Assembly (NCBI GenBank): GCA_004325065.1
Contig: PITI01000513.1
Location: 1-11,326, forward strand
Reading direction: 5' to 3'
From: Hamiltosporidium magnivora
Taxonomy: Eukaryota > Microsporidia > Dubosqiidae
DNA length: 11,326 bases
Shown: positions 1-8,136 of the stretch, piece by piece
Position numbering within the stretch: position 1 is the stretch's first letter
How the letters are laid out: each line of letters begins with the position of its first letter
Program-made: the position numbers and the translations under genes
Notes under the pieces: model-generated
The model's input: the letters and a program-made list of their open reading frames with translations, nothing else
What the model was told of the DNA's origin: nothing
The model's database searches: none

Positions 1-6
1 CTTTTT

Positions 7-30
7 CTACAAATTTATTTGTAGTTTTTT
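7..30 (+). other. Perfect hairpin followed by T6
   Basis: CTACAAAT at 7-14 and ATTTGTAG at 17-24 form an 8-bp perfect stem with a two-base spacer. Six T residues follow at 25-30. A hairpin plus T-run resembles a transcription stop signal, and a T-run alone can stop RNA polymerase III. The equivalent stretch of the old copy near 6993-7015 does not keep the palindrome, so a conserved role is not supported. Confidence 0.25.
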
Positions 31-318
31 AAGTAACCAAATTGCAGACCAGCAGCTGAACATGTAGGTAATTGCCATGTAAAAGCATGGAAACCTAGCC
101 TTGCTCACTCGGGTTAGAAGACTTAACGCCTGGGAGATATAAAAATAAAAACCATTAAAAGCCGAGAGAGCTAAGTAGCAGGTTATACCTGTTGGTATGA
201 CATTGCACTGTCTAGGTGGACCCATGTAAATCTCTGAAATATATCTTAGCTAGAAGTTCATTGGGTTCAGAAAGTGTAGAGTAAGTGGGAATGATGCATA
301 GTCTTGGGGGAGCCCAGG

Positions 319-334
319 GGGGGCTTCGGCCTTC
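319..334 (+). other. Stem-loop with TTCG tetraloop in the element
   Basis: GGGGGC at 319-324 pairs with GCCTTC at 329-334 around a TTCG loop. This gives six pairs, two of them G-T wobbles. A C(TTCG)G cap is an unusually stable RNA loop. The same bases can also form AGCCC/GGGCT with the G-run as loop, so the fold is ambiguous. The young copy at the right edge has the same sequence. The old copy has a different but stronger hairpin at the colinear place (7305-7326). Confidence 0.45.
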
Positions 335-600
335 GATCACACTCCACGCAACGGACATTAACGAACTCCGGGCAACTACCTCGCCTATTAATTAGGTTCT
401 ACACACCTGGTAGATGAAAGCCTTTGGGACGTAGGTATCGCAGGGGTTACCGATGGAGTGTTGGGGTAGCAGTCATTTATGTTAAAGCTAGAACTGCGTT
501 AATTCCATGAAAAAAAATATAATATTTGACACTATTTTAAAAAAGATGTGATACATTTAAATAAAACTTGTTATTTCTACAATTAATTTTTTATTTTTTT

Positions 601-1000
601 TATGCTTTTTAGAACAGTAGCATTTGTTATGTTGTTTTTATGACATTAGAAAATTTTATGTTTAATATATAAAATTACTTGTACCAGTGTAGGGGAGATA
701 ACTACATAGAAAACTACGAACATGTTCGGGTTAAAAAAGTCACACAAGTGGCAGATCATTTTTTCATCATACAAATTTAATGAAATAGTCGAAAATATAG
801 CGTGTTTATCATTCGTATCAAAAATTTAAACAATAAATGAACCTCTTAAGTTTTAATCAATAGTGTCTAAGCAGATAGATTTTAATGTAATTGTCCTTCG
901 TCCACCTTAAATAAATTATTTTGTCTAAAAAAAGAATATAAACTTTGATTCCCTACAAAAACATAAAGTGTCAGGATGTCGAAACGTTCAACGAGGAACA
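601..1000 (-). repeat. Old, degraded inverted copy D of the element
   Basis: Read on the plus strand, 601-670 aligns with 10985-11055, the inward end of the right-hand copy. Shared words include the AACAGT-GCA core and TTATGACATTA. Weaker colinear matches follow at the expected distances: GAGATAACTACAT near 695 against GCGATACCTACGT, GGCAG near 750, and TCTAAGCAGATAG then GTCCACCTT near 866-907 against GCTAAGATAT then GTCCACCT. The order and spacing of these blocks argue for one decayed copy rather than chance. The outer limit is uncertain: similarity fades after about 1000 but may reach 1185. This copy faces copy A tail to tail, with about 38 bases between their ends. Short open frames inside it are not treated as genes. 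Confidence 0.55.
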
Positions 1001-1361
1001 GGCCGATCCTTGATTGCGAAATTATTTATTTTATGAATCAGAAAAATTTGCCTTTAGTTACAAACTATTTAACCTACTCGAACAAAATTTCATACGACAC
1101 ACCTTAAAAAGGTAACAAGCTTCGATTCTCATATAGACAGTGTGTCATATATATCGAAACAAACTATTTACAAATTGTTTTAATCCACTGAATTAGAAAG
1201 CTAGATATTTCAGAGTTCTGTTTTTTTTCTACAGATTAAACCTAGATATTAACCAAAAATCAAAAAAAATAGACCGTAAAATTTTACTTGAAAAACCTAA
1301 GACTTATAATTTAAATATAATTTTGAAAAAGGCTCAAATTTATTTTAATATTTTCAAAGCC
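1001..1361. other. Intergenic, no gene seen
   Basis: This AT-rich stretch may contain the faded outer part of the inverted element copy. An interrupted inverted repeat lies at about 1121-1158 (TTCGAT and ATATA on one side, TATAT and ATCGAA on the other). I see no supportable gene. The broken LRR gene ends at 1362, reading leftwards. Confidence 0.5.
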
Positions 1362-3623
1362 TTAAATCTTTTCTATAACAATATATTTCGTTTTAAATTT
1401 CTCTGATATAAATTTAATTGGGTCCTCTGATAAATAATAATCTCCCATATAATATTGCACTATAATGTAAAATTCATTAAAAAACAAAAATTTAAGCCAA
1501 TTTTTAGTCTCTTTCTGAATAACACACCTGTCAAATATGATATACTCAAGTTTCCTTAAAGTTGCAATAAATATTATATCCTTTTCTGATATATTTATTT
1601 CCTCTAACTTCATTCTTTTTATTTTATATTCCTGTAAAGCACAAAATAATTCTGAAAAACTAATATTTTGAAAATTAATTCTACAAATATTTAATTTTTT
1701 TAAATTTAATAAATTATTGAATGCTTTTACATTTAAATTATCAATAGAAAAATCTCTGATGAGTAGTTGCTTTATACTGCTCATTTCATAGTTTTGAAAT
1801 AAAAACTTTAAGGAATCTATAGGATATTCAGAATCCGAAATATCTTTATTTGTGGCTCTAAAATCAAATTTTTCATTATTTGCTAGAAGTTTTAATTAAT
1901 CAATTATTTTATTAATATCCCAAAGACTCAATTCTGTAATATAAAAAATTTGATCTACATAACGGTTTAACTTTATAGTATTTGTTGTATCAAAGTATAT
2001 TTCTTGAAGACCTATCATCATCTCTATCAACTTTAAAAAAATCGAATAACAATCAATGTGATTGGCTGAGAATTTAAAATATTTAATAGATTCGTTTATA
2101 AAAATTTCATTTTCAATATATTATCTGATTTGTTTATTTCTAAGCTTTCTAGCCCTTTAATATTTAGAATGTCTCTTAGAAGATCAGATTTTATTTCTGA
2201 AGATGAAATTTTAATACACTTTATATTATCTTTTAAAATAGTATTTTCGGTTGTAAAAAACTGTTTATCATTTAATTCATAAAAAGAAATTGAAACAATA
2301 TTTAAACTTCTTTTATATTCACAAAAAAATTTGACCTGCAAATTCTTATTCATGCATTCAAAATATTCGATGATTCTAACTTTACCTTTATAGTTATCTT
2401 CATTAAGTATCTTTAAATAGAAATTTCTATTTTCTTTTGGTATATTTTTATTTTTCTTGATATATTTTTCGATAGAACATTGTTAGTGTATGTGCTTCAG
2501 ACTTTGTATTATAAACTCCGCTATATTAAGATCCTCTTCTTTGATTGCATGAACTGCATATTTTTCATCATCATTCTTTTCAAAAAATATAAATTCGATA
2601 ATTTTGGCTAAATTCTCTCTAAATATGAAACTTGTCTTAATTTCGGGAAATATAAACACAATCTTTTTTAAATTTACCAAATTTAAATTTGCATTTAGAG
2701 AACAAATTACCTCATCCTATATGTAACCCCAATGGAATACAATCTCATCGATTCTTTTTTTTAAATTATCTAAAATAAAACAAAAACTCTTCGAATTCGC
2801 TCTGTTTAATGACTTTATATGCAAATACTTTATATTTAATGTATTTAGAAACACTAAAAATAAACATTGACTTTTATGATTCACAACAACTTTTTTATAA
2901 AAAAATGCATCAAAATTGTAATTAATTACTAACATATGCTTTCTATCGTCTGTAAATATCCCTTTATATCCATCGTATACATAAAATTAGTTGTCTTTGA
3001 TAAAACACAAAAATTTTTGCTCCTTTCCATTATTCAGTAGTTTTAAAAATTCTTGTGAGATTTTTTTAAATAAAGCATTTGAAAAATAGTCTTGCTTTGA
3101 AAAATGAAACGAAGGGTTTTTGATGTCGAAATTATTCATTTCGTTAGATTCCATTAAAGAAAACCAAATTATTTTTATCGCATTCCTCAATTTATTATCA
3201 TATTCAACTCTAAAATATTCTAATAAATACAATATTGTGTAAAACTTCTTAATTTTCATTTTAGTACCGGTAACTAATATGAAATTATAAACTCATAGAA
3301 TATTAAAAAATCGGATTTCTTTATATGATGACAGAGAAATATTTCTACATTATTGTTTATTTTGTTAAATTTTTTAAATATATCAAACTTAAGACCAATT
3401 CTCTCAGTAATTTCTATAGTATATTTCTTATATTGCCTATTTTCATCTTTGTCAAACATTTTTTCTAAACAGTTTTTTTCGTCATTTTCATTCATCTCAT
3501 CTCTTTTAATTCGACATAAACATTCAAGTTTGATTTTTTTATAATTGAAGTGATGTACGGCTCTACATTTTTATTTACAACATTAAATATTATATCTCTT
3601 TCACTCGAATAATAGATAAACAT
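1362..3623 (-). pseudogene. Decayed leucine-rich-repeat protein gene
   Basis: Several minus-strand fragments join into one former gene of about 750 codons. It starts at an ATG at 3623-3621 (MFIYYSERDIIFN) and ends with IVIEKI and a stop at 1362-1364. In-frame stops lie at 2987-2989, 2717-2719, 2483-2485 and 1896-1898. In each case the same frame continues with protein-like sequence on both sides. The frame changes between 3570 and 3493 (an A7 run on the coding strand at 3540-3534 is a likely slip site), near 3275-3295, and at an A/T run near 2100. The C-terminal third has leucine/isoleucine-spaced units such as LLNLKKLNICRINF, LRKLEYIIFDRCVI and IKGLESLEINKSDN, typical of irregular LRR proteins that form large gene families in some microsporidia. 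No signal peptide or membrane segment is obvious at the N-terminus. Homopolymer sequencing errors could explain the frame changes but not four nonsense codons. Confidence 0.8.
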
Positions 3624-4289
3624 AAAAATAAGTGGTTTGTATAATAACGTTATGAGATGGAATCACAGATTAAATTTCATAAATTTTAGAAAAAAATATG
3701 TGTTTATATTTTTTATTTTAATTTACTATTTTAGTTTTTAGATAAAAAAATTCTAAGAATCTTTCAAAAACAATGAATCCATGGATCATAATTAATGAAA
3801 ATTCTATAAAATTTTAAGATTAAAAAAACGTAAAAAGCTTATAGTATGAACAAGTGTTGGAATTTCCAAATATAAAATTATATTAAATACGACTACATTT
3901 TTTGAAAATAGAAAAATATTCTTTTTGATGTTCGATTGTTCTTTGTGGTTTAAAGGAATAATTGACTGTTCTTTACATTTTAGTTAAGCTTTATATTACT
4001 TATTATTAAAAATTTTAGATTCTTTTACCTTTCTAGAATTTCTCTCAATAAAAATTACAAAATAAGATTATTCTTAGAATAAAAATGATATTTCTTAAAA
4101 TGACAGTTTTCTTTATTTTTTGATTTTGTATCGAATTGCAAATAATATCTATAGAAAAGGTAAAAAAAGAGTTGTTGAAATGTAAGAATATACACTGTAA
4201 AGCCTAGGTGTAATTATTGAAAAGATGAAAAAAAATATCAATAAAAAATTGATTTAAAATGACGTTTCAAACGATCAAATATGCCACCA
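3624..4289. other. AT-rich intergenic stretch
   Basis: I see no open frame, tRNA-like fold or clear repeat here. It lies just upstream of the start of the broken LRR gene and would have held its promoter. Confidence 0.5.
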
Positions 4290-5064
4290 CAGCCATATCC
4301 TCAATAAACAAATATCTTATGAAAACATTGGTATTAAATGTAACGGACCATAGTACATTATAATATCCATAGTGTACCCCGTTATTCCTAATATACTTTT
4401 ATATATTAATAACCCCTTTATTTAATACAAATTATGTTTTTTGTATTATATTTCCTATCTTAAATTTTTACCAGGTATTTCATATTTATCCCACCATCTA
4501 TTGCTTCCATGCTATTTCCTATATTTTTAAAGTCGGTTTACAGGATTTGAATCTAAACGATTATCATGTATTATATGTATAAAATTTGGGTTAAATTCGT
4601 AAAAACGAACTCTCTTTTGCACTCATGAGAAAAAAATGCCGAAAACAATCTTGAACTTGATTATCTGTATCATAATTCCTCAGGCGTTTCAATAAAAATT
4701 TTATACTCTCACCTAGTCTGTTTCTTGTATATTTTTTTGTAGTCTATTTCCAAATTATTAGCCGCTTTTGAGTATTTCCCAATAAAAATTAAGGGTTTTT
4801 TCTGCATATTTCTCTTCCTCTTTTATTGTTACTAGAAATTTTTCAGAACTTCAGTTCGTCATTTTATGTTTAATCTGTTCACTTTCCTCTTATTGTTCCA
4901 AATCGTCTTGTTTCTCAAAGAAATTTAATCTTGTGAAGAATTTGCTTTCTCGGAAAAAACTGTTCGTTATAACGATATGCTGCATTTGTTAATTTATTTA
5001 TTATATAAATTCTTGGAGGCCCGAGCACTTCAAGATCTGTAGCGCCACTTAGTAGTATAAATTC
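4290..5064 (-). pseudogene. Heavily decayed unknown gene
   Basis: The minus strand holds blocks of protein-like sequence in alternating frames. The first block, 5064-4915, is open for 49 codons without an ATG and contains TDLEVLGPPRIYIINKLT and YRYNEQFFPRKQ. A second frame ending at the stop at 4758-4760 contains KQDDLEQ, then two stops, then FLVTIKEEEKYAEKTLNFYW. Further blocks read NNLEIDYKKIYKKQTR, EYKIFIETPEEL and DTDNQVQDCFRHFFLMSAKE down to about 4620. Below that, only short pieces remain: NRWWDKYEIPGKNLR near 4500 and GITGYTMDIIMYYG near 4350. The lysine/glutamate-rich composition and higher GC at 4980-5050 set it apart from the flanking DNA. I do not recognise the family. The last piece faintly recalls the G-Y-x-x-D/N-F-x-I-Y motif of piggyBac transposases, but this is weak and may not belong to the same gene. 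Confidence 0.5.
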
Positions 5065-5068
5065 TTAA

Positions 5069-5229
5069 TCATTCCGAAAAGAAAAATATTTTAATTTAAT
5101 CAAGTATAAAGTTCCACGAGGTTATTTAAGAAATAATTGTCCTATCCAATTATTATTGAGAATATAAATAAATTACCAGAAGAATGGAAAAATCATCAAG
5201 CTTATAATACAATTTTAATTTACCTGTAA
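5069..5229 (+). pseudogene. Small plus-strand coding remnant
   Basis: Two overlapping plus-strand frames read like one coding stretch with a single frame change near 5137-5155. The first runs 5069-5155 and includes IKYKVPRGYLRNNC. The second runs 5137-5229 and includes ENINKLPEEWKNHQAYNTIL before a TAA. There is no convincing start codon, and the stretch lies head-to-head with the remnant on the other strand. The family is not recognised. In DNA this AT-rich, short frames occur by chance, so this rests only on the residue pattern. Confidence 0.3.
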
Positions 5230-5877
5230 AATTCCTTAAAGAAATCTTAATATGGGATTTAAATTGTTTTTAACTGAAAACTTTAGGAAAAGTAAAAACC
5301 AAATTTATTAGGTTATTCTCGATAAATAATACAATTTAAAAGAAATTTTATGAATTTTATTTCAAATATTTTTTTGAACCAATAGAATCCTTTAAATTGT
5401 TTTGTTTTACTCACTAATATTGGTTGTATAGGATTTCTGAACAAGAAGAAAGAGAATATCCAGATCGGCGAATTGTATTGGTGTCTTGTAGTGTTTTAAC
5501 CAACTAAATATTTCGATGTGAGTCTTCATCGAGAAATTACTAAATTATATAACTAATGATTTCCATGAAATGATCTAAAATATAAAAATTTCAAGTATTA
5601 CCATAAAATAAAAGAAACTAAAAAAATATGTAGTTATATAAAAATTTTGTTGAGAAAGTGCGTATAAAATAACTCTGCTTATATAATTTTAAGCTTACAT
5701 TTTTTCGATGTATATTTTCTATAAATATGGCAATTTGAAATAATAGAAATAAACCTTAAATATTTTTTTTGTGAAATTTATTTGAAATTTCAATCAAAAA
5801 AATATAAATTTCATAGTTTAAATTTTAATTTAATTTTCAATATATAAATATAGTTAATTTATCAAATATGCATAAAA
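5230..5877. other. AT-rich region upstream of forkhead gene
   Basis: This is mostly A/T runs. A less AT-rich patch at about 5434-5500 reads SEQEEREYPDRRIVLVSCS on the plus strand, and a second plus-strand frame there is also open, so a coding remnant is possible but unproven. The 120 bases before the ATG at 5878 are almost pure A and T, and no promoter motif can be singled out. An in-frame upstream ATG is not evident. Confidence 0.4.
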
Positions 5878-6423
5878 ATGGTAAAGAAAATTCGAGTTCA
5901 TAAAACTTTCACTTACAATCATATTATCAAAGAGGCAATACAGTCCATGACTGACAACAAAGCAACGTCGGGTCAAATATTTGATTATGTTTCTGAAAAA
6001 CATCCTGATTTATTCAATAATGAAAATTCTACTACTTGGAAAGGAAATATCAGACAATTGTTGAGTAAATCAACTGAATTCGTCAAACTTAAAAAAGACC
6101 AACATACTAAATTACATTACTGGACATATATTCCGATTTCAGAACAACATATGTTGGAAAATATTCCAAATAAAGTACGAAAAAAACAACCTGCATATAT
6201 AAACAACATTCCAATGTATCAAATGCCGATTTTTTACAATAATTATAACCCAAATGATCCTTCACATATGATTCCACAAAATACATATCAATATAATTAT
6301 CCAACCTATCCAATCAATTATACAATAGATGAATTGTATCAAAGAAATTATTATCCGTTTTATGAAGATTCCATTTTAAATAGATTCAATGAAAATGAAA
6401 ATAACGAAGAAAATAATGAATAA
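5878..6423 (+). CDS. Forkhead-type winged-helix protein
   Basis: This 181-residue protein is probably a nuclear DNA-binding transcription regulator. Residues 10-86 follow the forkhead order. Helix 1 is FTYNHIIKEAIQSM (11-24), helix 2 SGQIFDYVSEKHPDLF (31-46), and the recognition helix region TTWKGNIRQLLSKSTEFVKL (52-71). A wing then ends in the family's closing tryptophan motif (YWTYIP, 81-86). The canonical recognition segment WxNSIRHNLS is changed: here it is WKGNIRQLLS, so the base-contacting Asn and His become Gly56 and Gln60, while Arg59 and the Trp are kept. Residues 105-160 are rich in Tyr, Asn and Pro, and the tail (170-181) is Asn/Glu-rich, resembling a low-complexity activation region. 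The first ATG is used: the domain starts about ten residues later, behind a basic stretch (KKIRVHK). It is convergent with the MAK21-like gene. Target genes cannot be inferred. Another winged-helix family is the main alternative. Confidence 0.8.
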   Translation: MVKKIRVHKTFTYNHIIKEAIQSMTDNKATSGQIFDYVSEKHPDLFNNENSTTWKGNIRQLLSKSTEFVKLKKDQHTKLHYWTYIPISEQHMLENIPNKVRKKQPAYINNIPMYQMPIFYNNYNPNDPSHMIPQNTYQYNYPTYPINYTIDELYQRNYYPFYEDSILNRFNENENNEENNE

Positions 6424-6721
6424 AAAAACTATCCATTCTTATTTTAATTATTAAAATATTCCTAATGATTTATTATAAATTTGTAGCTTTTTCTCTCACT
6501 AGGTTATTTTCACAATTTAAAATTTTTCGTTTTATAAAAAATTGTGTTCAATTTTCATAATATATACGAATAAAATTCCGAGACCTTTGATGTACATTCA
6601 AAAAAATACATAACTAAAAATTTAAAAACAATAAATCATTTAGTATAATTCGTTACATAAGTTATTTTTTTAAAAAAATGGAATTTACAAAATGTTTATG
6701 ACTGCCTAAACCTTATTCTAT
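6424..6721. other. Intergenic, forkhead 3' side
   Basis: AT-rich with no gene seen. No AATAAA lies close to the forkhead stop; the nearest AT-rich signal-like stretch is TTAAAATATT about 30 bases after it. The end of the 6722-6968 remnant faces this region. Confidence 0.4.
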
Positions 6722-6968
6722 TTAAATCAGTAATAGAAATGATAAGCTACCTATGGAATTTAAAAGATAATTAATTCCCTTCTATTCTTGGTCAAAGTCT
6801 GATAATACATCTATTACTTCATTTAATGGTGAGGAAAATATAAACGTATTAAAACTATCTATTTGTCAGTGATTAAGTTATATTATTGTAAATATCATCG
6901 TTTGAATTTTTGAAAAACTGAAAATTCCATTATATTTTCGATTTTATTATTGAATTTATATAAAGACA
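6722..6968 (-). pseudogene. Truncated unknown coding remnant
   Basis: On the minus strand, 6968 to about 6896 reads LYKFNNKIENIMEFSVFQKF. After one or two frame changes, 6865-6722 reads QIDSFNTFIFSSPLNEVIDV followed by LSDFDQE. An in-frame TAG at 6782-6784 interrupts it, and the same frame then continues GINYLLNSIGSLSFLLLI to a TAA at 6722-6724. The residue pattern looks coding, but there is no start codon. What would be its 5' side runs into the old repeat copy that begins near 6985, so insertion of the repeat may have cut the gene. The family is not recognised, and no sequence beyond the repeat clearly resumes it. Confidence 0.4.
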
Positions 6969-6984
6969 GACGATGTATGAATTG

Positions 6985-7535
6985 CGATATCTTTTTAGAA
7001 GATTTGTGTATGGTTTTAATGCAACTTGATTCGAAATTTACTTCTGAATTTGTGGATAATTACTATATAATGGAATAGCATGTACTTATGTCTTGCTCAC
7101 TCCGGTTAGAATACTCGATGCTCGGAAGATAAAACAACACATAAAGTTTAACAAGGTAGAAATATCGAGTAGCAGATTAGATATGGTGATATGACATTTC
7201 TGATCTTGCTGTATCTTATGTAAATCACCGGTATATTATTAGCAAGAAATCTATATTGTTCAAAAAATTGGAGATTAAAAAGAATGCTTCTGGTTTTTGA
7301 AAAGCTCAGATAAGGCTTTATCAGAGATTACATACAGGAAACGGCCATTAAAAAACATCTGGAAACATCCTCGCGCATTTAATAAATTTTATACATCTTT
7401 TGAACGAAAAGCATTGAGATGAAGGTATTTGTGGGATACCTATGGTGTGTTAAAAACCATCTATCTATCTCAACGCCAAACCGAGTTAAGTTATAAAAAT
7501 AAATGAGATATACCCTTTTCCAAAGAGATGCAATA
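6985..7535 (+). repeat. Old, AT-drifted copy B of the element
   Basis: This stretch is colinear with 1-562 from end to end. Matching landmarks in order are CTTTTT at 6990, CTGAA-TTGTGGATAATT near 7044, CTTGCTCACTC near 7091, GATATGACATT near 7188, TTATGTAAATC near 7215, AACGGCCATTAA near 7340, CATCCTCGC near 7366, GAAGGTATTTG near 7421 and GGTGTGTT near 7444, with GTTAAG and AGAGATGCAATA nearer the end. Most differences replace G or C with A or T, as expected of a dead copy in an AT-biased genome. A minus-strand frame at 7573-7379 overlaps it but is not kept in the young copies, so it is not called a gene. This copy lies in the convergent interval between the forkhead and MAK21-like genes. 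Confidence 0.8.
7305..7326 (+). other. Hairpin in old copy B
   Basis: CTCAGATAA (7305-7313) and TTATCAGAG (7318-7326) pair over nine positions, with a single A-A mismatch, around a GGCT loop. It lies where copy A has its TTCG-capped stem. The sequences differ, but both copies form a hairpin at this place. Confidence 0.4.
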
Positions 7536-8128
7536 TTAGGTTGTACAAAAAATTCCGTATAATATCTGTTCATGGATATCGTGTTGAATTCTTTAATTAC
7601 GAATAAACATTTCGAGTCGTAAATAGAAATGGAGGCTAAAATATTTAAAAATTTACTTAAAACTTGAATAGATATTTGTTGGTATTATTTCATTTTTGTC
7701 TGAATCATATATTTATTCTTTAAAATATATTAATGGCAGATATATGACTTCATATTTACTACTTTTTTTAGTAAGAAAATTATGATTTATTATTTAATGA
7801 AAAAACAGCTGTTTTTCAAATAAAATTTTTGAAAATACTGAATTAGAATACAAAAAATGACTCTAAAAATACCAATTAAATATATTTTCAACTATGAAAT
7901 TAGTTAATCATTTAAACGACTTTACACTAGATGATATAATCCTGATTAAAGTTAATTTCATATATAATTTTAAAAATTGGTAAAAACTAAGAAATCAATC
8001 TTAAAATAAAAAACTCAAATGATTTATTGTACAATGAATACTTCAGAGAAATGATTAATAAAAATTTTTAAATCAAGTAAAAACAACAAAAAAAATGATA
8101 AATTATATATTAATTAAATTAAAATAAA
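7536..8128. other. AT-rich convergent intergenic region
   Basis: No gene is supported. A minus-strand frame without a start is open from 7684 into copy B and ends at 7379, but its right part is unrelated AT-rich DNA and its left part is dead repeat. The rest is A/T runs. Confidence 0.45.
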
Positions 8129-8134
8129 TTTATT
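8129..8134 (-). promoter_or_regulatory. Possible poly(A) signal AATAAA
   Basis: AATAAA on the minus strand begins two bases after the TAA of the MAK21-like gene. Very short 3' ends are normal in compact microsporidian genes, but the hexamer is common in such AT-rich DNA. Confidence 0.35.
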
Positions 8135-8136
8135 GC

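Larger units (their letters stand above)
1..562 (+). repeat. GC-rich dispersed element, young copy A
   Basis: This stretch, most clearly 200-500, is much richer in G and C than the rest of the window. Positions 207-562 match the reverse complement of 10971-11326 over equal length, with only scattered differences, mostly transitions plus a few one-base gaps. The whole stretch is also colinear with a much older copy at about 6985-7535, so the element is at least 560 bases and may continue left of the window. The right end is placed near 562, where the two young copies diverge after a short AT run. No frame stays open across the copies: several frames contain stops, and copy differences do not favour one codon frame. 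Visible structure includes CAGGT-TAT-ACCTG at 179-191, a stem capped by TTCG at 319-334, and a long-range stem pairing 339-346 with 454-461. I do not recognise the family. It could be the end of a non-LTR or other transposon, or a multicopy structured RNA. It lacks the conserved SSU or LSU rRNA motifs I know. Confidence 0.85.

Noticed and set aside
7..225. Minus-strand open frame of 72 codons in copy A
   Set aside because: It lies inside the repeat, is not kept in the old copy, and the element shows structure rather than codon-like change.
240..345. tRNA gene or tRNA-derived SINE head
   Set aside because: TAGCTAGAAGTTCATTGG loosely resembles an A box and CTTCGATCAC a B box, but no cloverleaf can be folded and the spacing is wrong.
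200..480. Ribosomal RNA, 5S rRNA or RNase P RNA
   Set aside because: GC content, TTCG cap and long-range pairing suggested a known RNA, but the conserved motifs of SSU, LSU, 5S and RNase P RNA are absent, and the sequence is dispersed in decaying copies.
676..1107. Protein-like stretches on the plus strand (YLYQCRGDNYIENYEHV near 680 and MSKRSTRNRPILDCEIIYF at 976)
   Set aside because: Both overlap, or lie at the faded outer part of, the degraded inverted repeat copy, which explains their higher GC. They are short and have no recognised family.
1896..2989. Stop-codon recoding or introns to explain the broken LRR gene
   Set aside because: The two intact genes end with ordinary TAA, no splice-site pattern surrounds the stops, and separate frame changes are also needed, so gene decay is simpler.
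3353..3544. Plus-strand open frame of 63 codons
   Set aside because: It is a shadow opposite the N-terminal part of the LRR pseudogene.
7379..7684. Minus-strand open frame of about 100 codons with an internal ATG at 7573
   Set aside because: About half of it is the dead repeat copy B, whose young relatives have stops in the matching frame. There is no start at its head.
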